Below, piece by piece: positions 35,066-43,796 of a stretch of DNA of 64,000 nucleotides. Each line of letters opens with the position of its first letter. Positions within the stretch are counted from its first letter, which is position 1. The notes beneath the pieces were generated by a model. That model was not told the DNA's origin. It saw nothing but the letters and a program-made list of their open reading frames with translations, and ran no database searches. A program made the translations under genes and the position numbers. The DNA lies in contig NC_007776.1 in NCBI RefSeq assembly GCF_000013225.1, forward strand, positions 639,277 to 703,276, given 5' to 3'. This DNA comes from Synechococcus sp. JA-2-3B'a(2-13) (GTDB lineage Bacteria; Cyanobacteriota; Cyanobacteriia; Thermostichales; Thermostichaceae).

Positions 35066-36087
35066 TCACCAGTCATTTCTGCGGTCATGGCCATCCACTG
35101 GCCTTCTTCCCCCTGGGTTCGCATTCGCCAGGCCAGCACCGTAAAACCCAGCAGACAGGCCAGCAAAGCTGCCCCCATCATCTGATGGGCCACCGTTAGG
35201 GGTTCTACCTGCAGCCGGTAATGATAGGTCAAAACACCGATCCCCACCTGGGCCAACAGCAGGCCAACAGACCCATGGCCCAAGAACTTGAGAAGGCGGG
35301 GGATCCGCTTGCGCCGCAGCCCGGTGGCCACCGCTACCGCCAACACCCCAAGGGTGGCCGGAGCAACCCCCAGCAAGTGGCTATTCATCACCCAGCACAG
35401 CTCGCCGGCAGCAAAGCATTGATGCAAAGCCCATTGGGAGGCCACCAAGGCGCCCAGAAGGCTCTGGACATACACCAGCAGCACCGCCCCCAAGCCCAGC
35501 CAAGGCAAGTAGCTGACGGAAAATGGCCCTTCACCCAGTCGCAGCGGCAGGATGGAGTCCTTAGAACCGGCTCTTGTCCAGATCAGTAATCCCAGGGTGA
35601 GCAAAGTGGCAAAAAACAGCAGGCCCGTGCCCAAGTGGGCTGTCACAATGTCAAAGCGCAGCAGCTCCGTGACCGTCAGCCCGCCCAGGATCCCTTGCGT
35701 CAAGACCAGAACAAAAGCCCAGCTCAAACCCCAGGGCAGCCAAGTGGGCAATGCCTGACGCTTCAGCCAAGCAAACCCCATTAGAACCAAGGTAGCCAAG
35801 CCTACCCCAGAAGCCACCATGCGGTGAAACCATTCCAAAAAGACTTGTAGGTTCATCTGCTGGCTGGGCACAATTGCCCCGTAGCAAAGGGGCCAATCTG
35901 GACAGGACAGCCCAGCATTCATGACGCGGGTGGCACTGCCTAACCCCATCAGCAGCCAAGTGGCCAATGCTAACCCCAGTAGGGCTTGTCCCATACGCAG
36001 GGAAAGCTTGTCTGAGAGCACAGGATTCCGCTGGGAAGAAGGTTGGGATTGATGAAAGATCGAAGAATCCATTGCAGTTGAAGGCAT
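35062..36087 (-). CDS. ctaA: haem A synthase (COX15/CtaA)
   Basis: Oxidises the haem O methyl group to give haem A. 341 aa with eight membrane spans. The conserved cysteine pair loop is GLSCPDWPLCYG; haem-ligand histidines appear in EWFHRMVAS, TAHLGTGLL, NSHLLG and VAHQMMGA. It is first in a ctaA-ctaB operon. ATG 36087 is used; the frame extends to a TTG at 36219 with low-conservation residues. Confidence 0.92.
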   Translation of the reverse strand: MPSTAMDSSIFHQSQPSSQRNPVLSDKLSLRMGQALLGLALATWLLMGLGSATRVMNAGLSCPDWPLCYGAIVPSQQMNLQVFLEWFHRMVASGVGLATLVLMGFAWLKRQALPTWLPWGLSWAFVLVLTQGILGGLTVTELLRFDIVTAHLGTGLLFFATLLTLGLLIWTRAGSKDSILPLRLGEGPFSVSYLPWLGLGAVLLVYVQSLLGALVASQWALHQCFAAGELCWVMNSHLLGVAPATLGVLAVAVATGLRRKRIPRLLKFLGHGSVGLLLAQVGIGVLTYHYRLQVEPLTVAHQMMGAALLACLLGFTVLAWRMRTQGEEGQWMAMTAEMTGE

Positions 36088-36219
36088 AGCAAAGACTGGG
36101 CTGACGGCTCGAGCATCTGCACTGAAAAAGAGGCTGGGCTGAAAAAGCCTAGCCGGCTTGGTATCGGGCCATCTGGAAACAAAGACGCAGGTTACTCGCT
36201 GACTATTCCTCGAAGCCAA

Positions 36220-36670
36220 TCCTAAATGCGGTTTTGTGGCTGGCGAAGGCTTTTTAAGAATTTCTTTCTCGGCGCACAGGTGTTCCGAATCCTAGGCACC
36301 TCTGGGAAGTCAAGCCAGCAGACCAATCCTTTTCCCCCTGGGAGAGGGGTCGCGGCAGCGGCGCGAAGCGTTTGGGCGGCAGCGGGAGTGTCTCAATCTC
36401 GTTTGGAATGACTACAATGCCTGAGCGCCAGAGGAAACCGATCAGCCAACTCCTCAACGACCAAAGAGGTTAGCTGCCAAAGTCCTTCCCACTGGCTCTG
36501 GTCGTGAAGATGAGGTAGCCGGGGGGTCATCAGCCCCAATAGGCTCAGGGGATAAGGGATCCTTATCATCGCCGCTGCAAGGGGCTATGGTGTTCAACCC
36601 AAGAAGATTGAAAAAAGGCTATCCCTGGGCAGAAGCTGGCCCGGAAATCGGTCTGCCAGGCCTGTAGCCA
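36220..36670. other. intergenic region between sigma factor 3' end and ctaA
   Basis: About 450 bp. On the minus strand a T-rich stretch after the sigma factor stop (around 36615) may end its transcript. A CCCC...GGGAGAGGGG motif at about 36330-36352 resembles ones near 11990, 20210 and 45305. A short Pro/Ser-rich minus-strand frame (about 36485-36620) has no start with a ribosome site. Confidence 0.4.
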
Positions 36671-37780
36671 CTAGCGAATGTACTGGGCCAAAGCCCGCGA
36701 AGAATAGCCCACCCGCAATTTGCGCAGGGCATCCCGCTCGATCTGACGAATCCGTTCCCGCGTTAGGTTGAAGTGATCCCCCACCTCCCGCAGGGTTCTC
36801 GCCTGTTGCCCGTCTAACCCATAGCGCAACTCCAGCACTTGCCTCTCAATCGGCTTCAGGGTTTGCATGGCAGAACGCACATCCTGCTGCATCGATTGCA
36901 CGAGGATCCCTTGAAAGGGCTGCTCTTGCCGCTCATCTTGCAGCAAATCTCCAAGGCGGCTTTCTCCTTCCTGGCCGACCGGCACATCCAGCGACAGGGG
37001 CAAAGCAGCAGCCTGTTGGATCATGCGCAGTTTCTTGACTTTAATGCCCAAGGCTTCTGCCAGCTCCGCTTCGGTGGGCCGCCTCCCCTGCAGCTTCATC
37101 AGCTCGCGGTTGGTGCGCTTGAGCAGGCGTACTTTGTCGACCATGTGTACCGGCAGGCGAATCGTCCGCGCTTGGTTGGCAATGCAGCGGGTAATGCCTT
37201 GGCGAATCCACCAATGGGCGTAGGTGCTGAAGCGAAACCCCCGTTCGGCGTTGAATTTTTCGGTGGCCCGGATCAACCCGATATTGCCCTCTTGGATCAG
37301 ATCCAAAAACGGCACCCCCCGATTGAGGTATTTCTTGGCAACGCTGACCACCAGGCGCAGGTTGGCGTTGATCAGCTTGCGCTGAGCCTGCTCCCCTTGT
37401 CGGATGCGGGAGCGTAGGGTGGATACGGAAATCTGCAGGGCCTCGGCCAAAGCCTCGTCACTGGGATCCTCCCCCCGCTGTTGCCGCCATTCCTGCCGGG
37501 CTTGGTCGATGAGGAGCTTTTGCTGAATTTTGCGCGACAACTCGATTTCCTCAGCGTGATCGATGCGGGGCACGCGACCGATGGTATTCAGGTAGTGATC
37601 GACAGGGTCTTCATTCAACCGGGATCCGCCGGCCCCTGGCTCTGAGTCAACTTCTGCGAGGTCGTCTTGAGGGGCAGACTCGGGGTCGAACCAGAGATCG
37701 TCGAACTCCTGAGGCGAAGAGACAGAGTGTTCAGGATGAGGACGAGAAAAAACCACAGCCAGGTGAGGAGAGAACTTCAT
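36671..37780 (-). CDS. RNA polymerase sigma factor, RpoD/SigA family group 2
   Basis: 369 aa. Region 1.2 DPVDHYLNTIGRVPRI; region 2 with LIQEGNIGLIRATEKFNAERGFRFSTYAHWWIRQGI (split for length: 2.2 LIQEGNIGLI, 2.4 YAHWWIRQGI); region 3 VHMVDKVRLL; region 4 LREVGDHFNLTRERIRQIE helix-turn-helix. The Asp/Glu-rich N-terminus and absence of the long region 1.1 insert mark a non-essential group 2 factor of the cyanobacterial SigB-E type. Which one is not settled. Confidence 0.93.
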   Translation of the reverse strand: MKFSPHLAVVFSRPHPEHSVSSPQEFDDLWFDPESAPQDDLAEVDSEPGAGGSRLNEDPVDHYLNTIGRVPRIDHAEEIELSRKIQQKLLIDQARQEWRQQRGEDPSDEALAEALQISVSTLRSRIRQGEQAQRKLINANLRLVVSVAKKYLNRGVPFLDLIQEGNIGLIRATEKFNAERGFRFSTYAHWWIRQGITRCIANQARTIRLPVHMVDKVRLLKRTNRELMKLQGRRPTEAELAEALGIKVKKLRMIQQAAALPLSLDVPVGQEGESRLGDLLQDERQEQPFQGILVQSMQQDVRSAMQTLKPIERQVLELRYGLDGQQARTLREVGDHFNLTRERIRQIERDALRKLRVGYSSRALAQYIR

Positions 37781-38106
37781 CTCCCAGTCTAAAAAGGTTT
37801 CTGCTGCTGCTGCGAGCGAAAATCGATCATGCCCCTCTTTTTTGTCCGGAGATTTTTCCGCTTGGATGCGGGAACAGCAGGGGTCCCGTCCGCCAAGTCT
37901 TTGCAGGCAAGGGGTCGCTCGCCAAAAAGCGGTAAGCGATTTTCGATCTAGACCTTGAGATAAGATTGTTCCTGAGCCAGTCAGCTCAACGGCTGCCGGG
38001 TGGGATCCCAGGAAAAGGGAACCTTGCCAGCTCAGGCTACCATGTGAGGATCCCTCAACTTCCTCAGTCTGGAAAAGAAAAAGAATATTTACGGCTTTCT
38101 GCTCCT

Positions 38107-38364
38107 ATGGAGTCTAACGACCGGCACCATCCATCGGCCAACTTGATTGGGGAGCGGGTGCGCTGGGTACGGGAGAAGCTGCAACTCACCCAAGATCAAC
38201 TGGCGGGTCGCTTGGCCAAGTACGGTGTGCAGTTGGACTACGTCAAAATTGGCCAGGTGGAAAAGGGAAAACGGCGCGTCATTGACAAGGAACTGGTGGC
38301 CTTTGCCAAGGCGTTGGGGGTATCGGTCACTTGGCTGCTGAGCGGAGATGAATCCCACCTGTAG
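38107..38364 (+). CDS. XRE-family helix-turn-helix regulator
   Basis: 85 aa. The HTH is VREKLQLTQDQLAGRLAKYG followed by a recognition helix region and EKGKRRV. The C-terminal VFAKALGVSVTWLLSGDE is the usual end of Cro/CI proteins. It is read divergently from the sigma factor, across a 326-bp region (37781-38106). The ATG at 38107 is preferred; an upstream in-frame start at 37966 adds unlike residues. Confidence 0.85.
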   Translation: MESNDRHHPSANLIGERVRWVREKLQLTQDQLAGRLAKYGVQLDYVKIGQVEKGKRRVIDKELVAFAKALGVSVTWLLSGDESHL

Positions 38365-38462
38365 CGGCCTGCGGGAAAGTACATCCGATACAGGGATCCC
38401 GAACAAAAGGACGTGAAGATACTTAAATACCTTGTACTCTCGGACGTGATCTCAGTCATTTT

Positions 38463-38553
38463 CCGTGTAAACACGGTAGGCTGGACTCATGAATAGATTG
38501 GCTTGAGGCCAAACCCCAGCTTTTCCTTGACCATCCGCGGGGGTGGGAAAAGC
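38463..38553. other. cluster of three hairpins, possible structured RNA
   Basis: In sequence: CCGTGT/ACACGG (38463-38476), TTGGC/GCCAA (38498-38512) and GCTTTTCC/GGAAAAGC (38519-38553), in the 336-bp gap ahead of the 119-aa gene. It may be a leader or small RNA; no known family was recognised. Confidence 0.35.
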
Positions 38554-38700
38554 AGAGAGATACAGCGCCGCGCCGGAAGTACGGGTTTTTCCAAGAAGGA
38601 TCGGGATCACGGGCTTCTTCACCTAAACTTGATATTGTTGACTTGGCGTTAAGCTGCCGCCGTCTATCTGGCCGTCTATCTGTTTGTGTGAGGTTTGCCG

Positions 38701-39060
38701 ATGCTCTCTTTCTTCTTCAATTCCAACAAGGCCAACAGCCGACAAACCGGAGGCCACCGTCTGCCTGCTGCCAGCAAAACCACAGGCACGCAACGGATCC
38801 CTAACTACAGCCGCCTGTCCGCTCCCCATGAAGTGCTCAAGCAGGAAAGGCAGATCAAGCGGGAGCAAGAGTTTACAGAAATGGAGCAAAACATCAATCG
38901 CATTCGCTACTTCTACCAAAAAGCAGACATGCCCCTGGAGATGCGGCAAATTCTGACCTACCGTAAGCTGATGGAGCTGGACTACTTTACCCCGCAGGCG
39001 GCAAAAGAGCTGCTCAAGCAATGGCAGCAGCAGGAAGAGCAAGAACACCGTCGGGCTTGA
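38701..39060 (+). CDS. hypothetical cyanobacterial protein
   Basis: 119 aa, hydrophilic. Basic, disordered first 40 residues, then a helical part (EMEQNINRIRYFYQKADMP, ILTYRKLMELDYFTPQAAKELLKQW). No known domain recognised. ATG 38701 is used; a TTG six bases earlier is also in frame. It ends with a Gln/Glu-rich tail. Convergent with gdhA. Confidence 0.65.
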   Translation: MLSFFFNSNKANSRQTGGHRLPAASKTTGTQRIPNYSRLSAPHEVLKQERQIKREQEFTEMEQNINRIRYFYQKADMPLEMRQILTYRKLMELDYFTPQAAKELLKQWQQQEEQEHRRA

Positions 39061-39132
39061 GAAAAGGGCAATCGAACCTTGGCAAGTAGGCTTGTTGAGC
39101 CAAGAGTTCCCGGTCTCCAGGTGGGGGAGCGT

Positions 39133-40468
39133 CTACGGGTAAAGGCCGCGATCCTGTAGGGCTTGGGCCACTCGGCCTACCCCCAGGGTGTAGGCAGCCA
39201 GTCGCAGCGACACTTGCCGCCGTTCTGCCTCCTGCACCACCCGTTCAAAGGCACGTACCATCAGACCTTCCATTTCTTGATAAACTCGCTCTTCATCCCA
39301 GAAGATGTAAGAGAGTCCCTGCACCCACTCCAGATAGCTCACCACTACCCCACCGGCATTGGTCAGAATATCCGGCAATACCTGGATCCCTCGCGATTCC
39401 AAAATCCGGTCGGCGGCAAGGGTGGTTGGCCCGTTGGCAGCTTCTGCCACAATCCGGGCTTGAATTTGGTGGGCATTGGCTTCGGTAATTTGATTTTCCA
39501 GAGCGGCAGGGATCAACACATCCGCTTTTTGCACCAGCAGGTCGGCATTGCTAATGGGCTCAGCTTGCGGAAAGCCCGCCATGCGGCCTCCCTGTTCCTT
39601 CATGTGGGCTTTGAGGGCGGGGATATCCAGTCCTTTGGGGTTATAAAGGCCCCCAGAACTGCCGGAAACCGCCACAATTTTGGCTCCTGCCTGATGCAGC
39701 AAGCTGGCCGCTGCCCCGCCCACATTGCCAAAACCTTGGATTAACACCGTTGCCCCTGCCAGGGATCCACCATGTCGGGCCAAGGCTTCCCGTACCGTGA
39801 TCATCACCCCCCGTCCGGTGGCCAGTTCTCGCCCTCGGGATCCCCCAATCGAGAGAGGTTTGCCCGTCACCACTCCCGGCACCGCATGCCCAACATTCAT
39901 GGAATAGGTATCCATCACCCAGGCCATCTCGCGGGCGGAAGTTCCCATGTCTGGAGCGGGAATGTCCTCTGCAGGGCCGATATCCTTGATCAGCTCGCTG
40001 GTGTAACGTCGGGTGATGCGCTCCAGCTCCGAGACCGAATAACGCTTGGGATCGAGGGGGATCCCCCCTTTGGCCCCACCGTAGGGAATGCCCATAAGGG
40101 CGCATTTCCAGGTCGTAAACTACCCGACACCAACCGCTAGGCGGTACGGAGCGGGCTTTTAGTAGCCCTGCAGTTAGCAAGCCAACCACGAGCCTCTGGG
40201 GTGGTTTACAGCACCCCCAATCGACCGTTACCAGTGCCTTAAACAACCGTTTCTGGTGTCCGCAGTATTATTATAGCATTCCTCCCGACACCGACCCTAC
40301 GGGTACAGTGTGGGGCTCCTGCAATTTCTAGCTGAGGATCGCCACCCAGCCGGGATCCAGTTTCAGCTCGCCAGCTGCCCAATCTAGGTAGCTGCAGGCC
40401 TGGGCAAGGGGACAGATATGGGCGGGAGAGGGAGGGGCAGAAGAGGCCAGCGCAGGACTTGCAGCCAT
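39133..40468 (-). pseudogene. gdhA: glutamate dehydrogenase, disrupted by small IS605-type element
   Basis: The 5' fragment (40468-40331) encodes MAASPALASS... and ACSYLDWAAGELKLDPGW, matching the start of GDH, then hits a TAG at 40328. After the element the frame resumes at 40113 with TWKCALMGIPYGGAKGGIP (substrate/catalytic lysines), then DIPAPDMGTSAREMAW, GFGNVGGAAA nucleotide site and AAYTLGVGRVAQA to the C-terminus. About 60-75 codons, including the GPxKGG lysine region, are gone. An internal start could still make a 320-aa product, but without the N-terminal glutamate-binding part. Confidence 0.85.
40115..40327 (-). mobile_element. non-autonomous IS605-type element inside gdhA
   Basis: About 210 bp. 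The right end (40115-40175) matches the TnpB element at 545-596 almost base for base: GGGCTACT, AAAGCCCGCTCCGTACCGC, TAGCGGT, CGGGTAGTTTAC. The preceding bases also match the tnpB 3' tail (TTGGGGG, CTGTAAACC). A second hairpin of the other family type lies at 40284-40315 in the same orientation. No transposase is encoded. Confidence 0.75.
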
Positions 40469-40539
40469 GGCGAAGAGAAGCAAGGGCTGTTTCCACACTA
40501 TACCGCCGGGAACCGGAGAGGAACGTTCCGTAGCAAGCG

Positions 40540-41211
40540 TTACAAATAGTTGAGGATCTGCAGCAGAACAAAACAGAGGCCGGCACTGGCCAGGGGCACG
40601 GTCAGGTTATCCAACCCCCACCAAGAGAACACCTCCAACCCCATGGTTATCCCCCCCACCAAGAGGCTGATGGCCAGCAAAGGGGGGGAGAAGCCAAAGT
40701 ACCCCAGCAGCAGAGCCGCGATCACCAAGCTGCTCACCGCCCACATGGTCAGGGATCCCTCCCAGCTTTTTTGAATGGATCCCAGTTGGTAGGGGTGTTT
40801 GCCCCAAGTTTTGCCCACTAACCCTGCCAAGGCGTCGGCCCACGTCATCACCAATATGCCGATCACCGCGAAGACCTGTCGCTGGGGACGCCAAAACCAA
40901 AACAGCAGCAGGCCAATGCTGACGGCGTAGAAACAGGTGCCAAAGCTGCGGCGACCGACTCCATTCAAGCTGGGCAAGATGGCCACCCGGTAGGAGAGCA
41001 GCGCCAAGCCGGCAAACACCAGAGAGAATCCCACCCCTAGCCAGCGAGGCACTTGCAAAGCCCAAGCCAACAAAATGATATTGCCCACACCAATGTGAAT
41101 GGCCTTGCGCACCCATTCCCCGTCCACCTGCCGGGAGCGCAGCCATTCCGCAAAAGCAAATACGGCGGCCAGCCAGAGAGCATAGCAAGCAAGCTGCTGG
41201 GCCAGGCCCAT
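40540..41211 (-). CDS. dolichol/phytol kinase family membrane protein
   Basis: 223 aa, about seven membrane spans, of the SEC59/DGK1/VTE5 family of CTP-dependent lipid kinases. Key sequences: EWVRKAIHIGVGNI near the N-terminus, TWADALAGLVGKTWGKHPYQ and KSWEGSLTMWAVSSLV. In phototrophs relatives phosphorylate phytol for tocopherol or chlorophyll salvage. Ten bases separate it from cytM upstream, so they likely share a transcript. Confidence 0.85.
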   Translation of the reverse strand: MGLAQQLACYALWLAAVFAFAEWLRSRQVDGEWVRKAIHIGVGNIILLAWALQVPRWLGVGFSLVFAGLALLSYRVAILPSLNGVGRRSFGTCFYAVSIGLLLFWFWRPQRQVFAVIGILVMTWADALAGLVGKTWGKHPYQLGSIQKSWEGSLTMWAVSSLVIAALLLGYFGFSPPLLAISLLVGGITMGLEVFSWWGLDNLTVPLASAGLCFVLLQILNYL

Positions 41212-41220
41212 GAAACGGCC

Positions 41221-41763
41221 TCAGAGGGTTTTCAAGTAGCTGAGCAGATCTGCCATCTCCTGAGGATCCGGCTGGAACTGGGGCATGGGAGGCGTTTTGC
41301 CACCGGTCACCTGCTGAATAATAAACCGATCCGAGCGGCGGCTGCTCACCCCCCGCAGACTGGGCCCCACTCGCCCATCCGCTTCTTCTCCGTGGCAGGC
41401 TGCACAGTTGAGGGCAAACAAGGATGCACCATGGCTAACCTGCCCCTGTAAGCTGAGGACGGCTTCCGTGTAGGGATCCAGACGAGCCTCAGCACTTAGC
41501 CAAGCCCAGGTCAATATCGCCAGCCCTAGGCCGAGGAGGGCAAGACCCAGCCGAGTTTTCTGAGCCCAGACACTTGTAAAGAATCGCTGCAAGGATTTGA
41601 GGAAGGGTTGTAAACGCTGTTGGGATGGAGGTTGAAGTCGCTTTTGCTCAAACTCAACCCAACTGCCAGTTGACGACTGGCTGCTGCAGGATTGAGGAGT
41701 GTCTGAGAGGGAGGGAGGCACAGACAACGCTGAGAGAAACCGTTTCAATCTTTTACATTTCAA
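41221..41763 (-). CDS. cytM: cytochrome M, membrane-anchored c-type
   Basis: 180 aa. Membrane anchor at about 73-92 (LGLALLGLGLAILTWAWLS), then a small cytochrome c domain: haem motif CAACH and MPQF with the axial Met, ending MADLLSYLKTL. The Tyr-Thr-Glu-Ala stretch after the anchor and GVGPSLRGVS match cyanobacterial CytM, an electron carrier linked to respiration. The N-terminal 70 residues are longer than usual, so a later start is possible. Confidence 0.88.
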   Translation of the reverse strand: MKCKRLKRFLSALSVPPSLSDTPQSCSSQSSTGSWVEFEQKRLQPPSQQRLQPFLKSLQRFFTSVWAQKTRLGLALLGLGLAILTWAWLSAEARLDPYTEAVLSLQGQVSHGASLFALNCAACHGEEADGRVGPSLRGVSSRRSDRFIIQQVTGGKTPPMPQFQPDPQEMADLLSYLKTL

Positions 41764-41813
41764 CCAACACGATAACTCAGGAGCCTTTCCCTGCCAATAA
41801 TCTGTAAAGGTAT

Positions 41814-43760
41814 TTACTTTTTCTTAATGGTTGGCTGGGCCACGTGAGACTTTGATCCCTCTGAGGGGGAACGGTTGGGAAAGAGCCGCCCCATCACCTC
41901 CGCTTGGGCCCAGGGATCCCGGTTGAGGCTGTGGATGGCATTGGCCCATGGAAAGTGCGCCTGCAGGCGGCGGTAGAGAGATAAATTACCATAAATGACG
42001 ACCGCTGCCACCCGCTCCCGATGCTGTTGCAGCCAATCCAGCACATAGTTGGGCAAGGGATCCCGAAGGAAACCTTGGAAGATGAATCCTGGGGCGTTGT
42101 TTAGGGCAGCTTCCAGCCAAGGTAGGGGGGTAAGAGCATCGCTGAGCACAGGAAGCATGCCTAAGGCAGCCGGAACATGCAGGGCGGGAGATTGCAACTG
42201 CACATCGGCAGCACCCAAGGGGGGATCCTGCCAGATCCAGTTCAACCATCCGGGCTCTGCGGGCGGGCTGAGGGGCCGGCCTCCTTCCACGCCACCGCGG
42301 GCCATAGCCGCTTGACAGGGGGCGATATCCTTCTCGGCCAAGAGGGATCCCAGCTGTGCGGCTCTGTGCAGAGCAGAGGTCAGGTGGGAGCGCCTGTTGA
42401 ACAACTTTCCCAACGCCGTTCGCGTCCGCGGAACGGAGTCCTTGTCCTTGGAGATGGGATCCCCCAACAGCAAAGGCTTCAGTTGCTCGGCGGGAGAGCC
42501 ACGGTTGAGGGCTGGATCCGTGGGATCCTTGGCTCCCATCCATCCGCCAAGGGCGCTGAAGTCGGTTTCTGCCAGGGCCGGCCACACCTGTTGGAGGAGA
42601 GCTGAGGCGGCGGGTAGGAGTCGCTGTTTGGCCCGCAGCACCCGCGTCACCGACTGGGCAAGCTGGGCTGCGCTGAGGGATCCCTGTTGCACCGCTTCCA
42701 AAACGGCTGCCAAGGATGCCGTTGGATCGGGGGGGGCCAAAATTAGGTCGGCACCGGCCTGGAAAGCCCGCACGGCCAATGAGTTGGGAAAGGACTCCGT
42801 CCCGCTAACGCGAACGGCCAGCTCTGCCAGAAAGCCTTGATCGAGGCTATCCACGACGATAAGCCCACCAAACCCCCATTCCTGGCGCAGCAGTTGGGTC
42901 AGCCGCCCCGGCAGCAGGGTGATAGGCCAGCGCTCATCCCACTCCGGCAGCACCACATGAGAAACCAAGATCGCCCCCACCTGCTCCACCAAACCTCGAA
43001 AGGGCAGCCAAGGCCCCTCTTGAAGCTGCGCTGGGGTTAGGCTCAGACGGGGACACCAAGGGATATCTGCTGCCTTCGGCCTACGGCCCGCCAAGGCGGC
43101 TGGAACCCGCTCCGCTCCGGCCTGAACCGACTTGAATCCCCCTTTGCCCGGAAAGGAGCTGGCCGTGGTCAGGATCCCTTCTGGAACCGCTTGCTCACAT
43201 CCGCGCACGAAAGCTCGCGCCAGTTGCAAAGCAGATAGGGGATCCTCCGCCAAAGCCAGCTCCCCCAGTGGCTCTGCCACCGGGTTGAGCAGCCAATTGA
43301 TGCCGATGGCTGCCGCCTCCCGCGCCGTGATCCGCCCCCACTGCTCGGCCCAGCGCTCGGCTTCCGCCCCCAGGCGGCTCAACCCTAGAGGATGGGGGAA
43401 AGGGGTCGCCCCCTGCAGGGCCAGCCCCCGCCCGACCTCGGCTGCCACCAAAAGGGGCAGAGCCGCCCAAGACTGGGCCTCCTCGATCAGCAGCAGGGCC
43501 TCGGCCACGTGGCCATCCGTGAGCCAGATGCCCCCGATCCCCACCTCCTGGATAAGCCGTTTGAGGATCTCTCGGGGAGGAGACTGGGATCCCAGACGGG
43601 CCGAGACCGGCACCACCAACAGTTGCGCCACCTGCCGGGCTAGGGACAAGGGTCGGTCAAGTTCCTCGAGCGGAGATCCGGAAACACTCATAGGCACAGC
43701 CGAAAGTTCGTCAGCAAGGGGAACTGCTCCCTTTGCAGAAACGCAGATCATGATAGCCAC
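41814..43760 (-). CDS. glycoside hydrolase family 3-like protein
   Basis: 648 aa. The first 340 residues follow the GH3 TIM barrel of beta-N-acetylhexosaminidases: VGIGGIWLTDG, GINWLLNPVAEPL, and a nucleophile region GLIVVDSLDQGF. The KHFPGHG loop, which carries the acid/base His of NagZ-type enzymes, reads SSFPGKGG and no DSH follows, so the activity may be altered or lost. Residues after 400 are variable. Two copies of the short dispersed repeat lie inside the gene (42418-42443 and 42791-42815), both in frame. Confidence 0.75.
   Translation of the reverse strand: MAIMICVSAKGAVPLADELSAVPMSVSGSPLEELDRPLSLARQVAQLLVVPVSARLGSQSPPREILKRLIQEVGIGGIWLTDGHVAEALLLIEEAQSWAALPLLVAAEVGRGLALQGATPFPHPLGLSRLGAEAERWAEQWGRITAREAAAIGINWLLNPVAEPLGELALAEDPLSALQLARAFVRGCEQAVPEGILTTASSFPGKGGFKSVQAGAERVPAALAGRRPKAADIPWCPRLSLTPAQLQEGPWLPFRGLVEQVGAILVSHVVLPEWDERWPITLLPGRLTQLLRQEWGFGGLIVVDSLDQGFLAELAVRVSGTESFPNSLAVRAFQAGADLILAPPDPTASLAAVLEAVQQGSLSAAQLAQSVTRVLRAKQRLLPAASALLQQVWPALAETDFSALGGWMGAKDPTDPALNRGSPAEQLKPLLLGDPISKDKDSVPRTRTALGKLFNRRSHLTSALHRAAQLGSLLAEKDIAPCQAAMARGGVEGGRPLSPPAEPGWLNWIWQDPPLGAADVQLQSPALHVPAALGMLPVLSDALTPLPWLEAALNNAPGFIFQGFLRDPLPNYVLDWLQQHRERVAAVVIYGNLSLYRRLQAHFPWANAIHSLNRDPWAQAEVMGRLFPNRSPSEGSKSHVAQPTIKKK
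42418..42443. repeat. short dispersed repeat, copy 6 (inside GH3-like gene)
   Basis: GTTCGCGTCCGCGGAACGGA and GTCCTTG. In the gene it encodes KDSVPRTRT in a variable linker. Confidence 0.65.
42791..42815. repeat. short dispersed repeat, copy 7 (inside GH3-like gene, opposite orientation)
   Basis: Reverse complement of the GTTCGCGTTAGCGGGACGGA plus GTCCT form. In the gene it encodes AVRVSGTESF near the nucleophile domain. Confidence 0.7.
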
Positions 43761-43796
43761 TCCTGCCGGTTGCGGCTCGCAGCGGGCTGTTGAGGG

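Noticed and set aside
36485-36620. Short Pro/Ser-rich minus-strand gene
   Set aside because: No ribosome site, only a TTG start, and no recognisable sequence.
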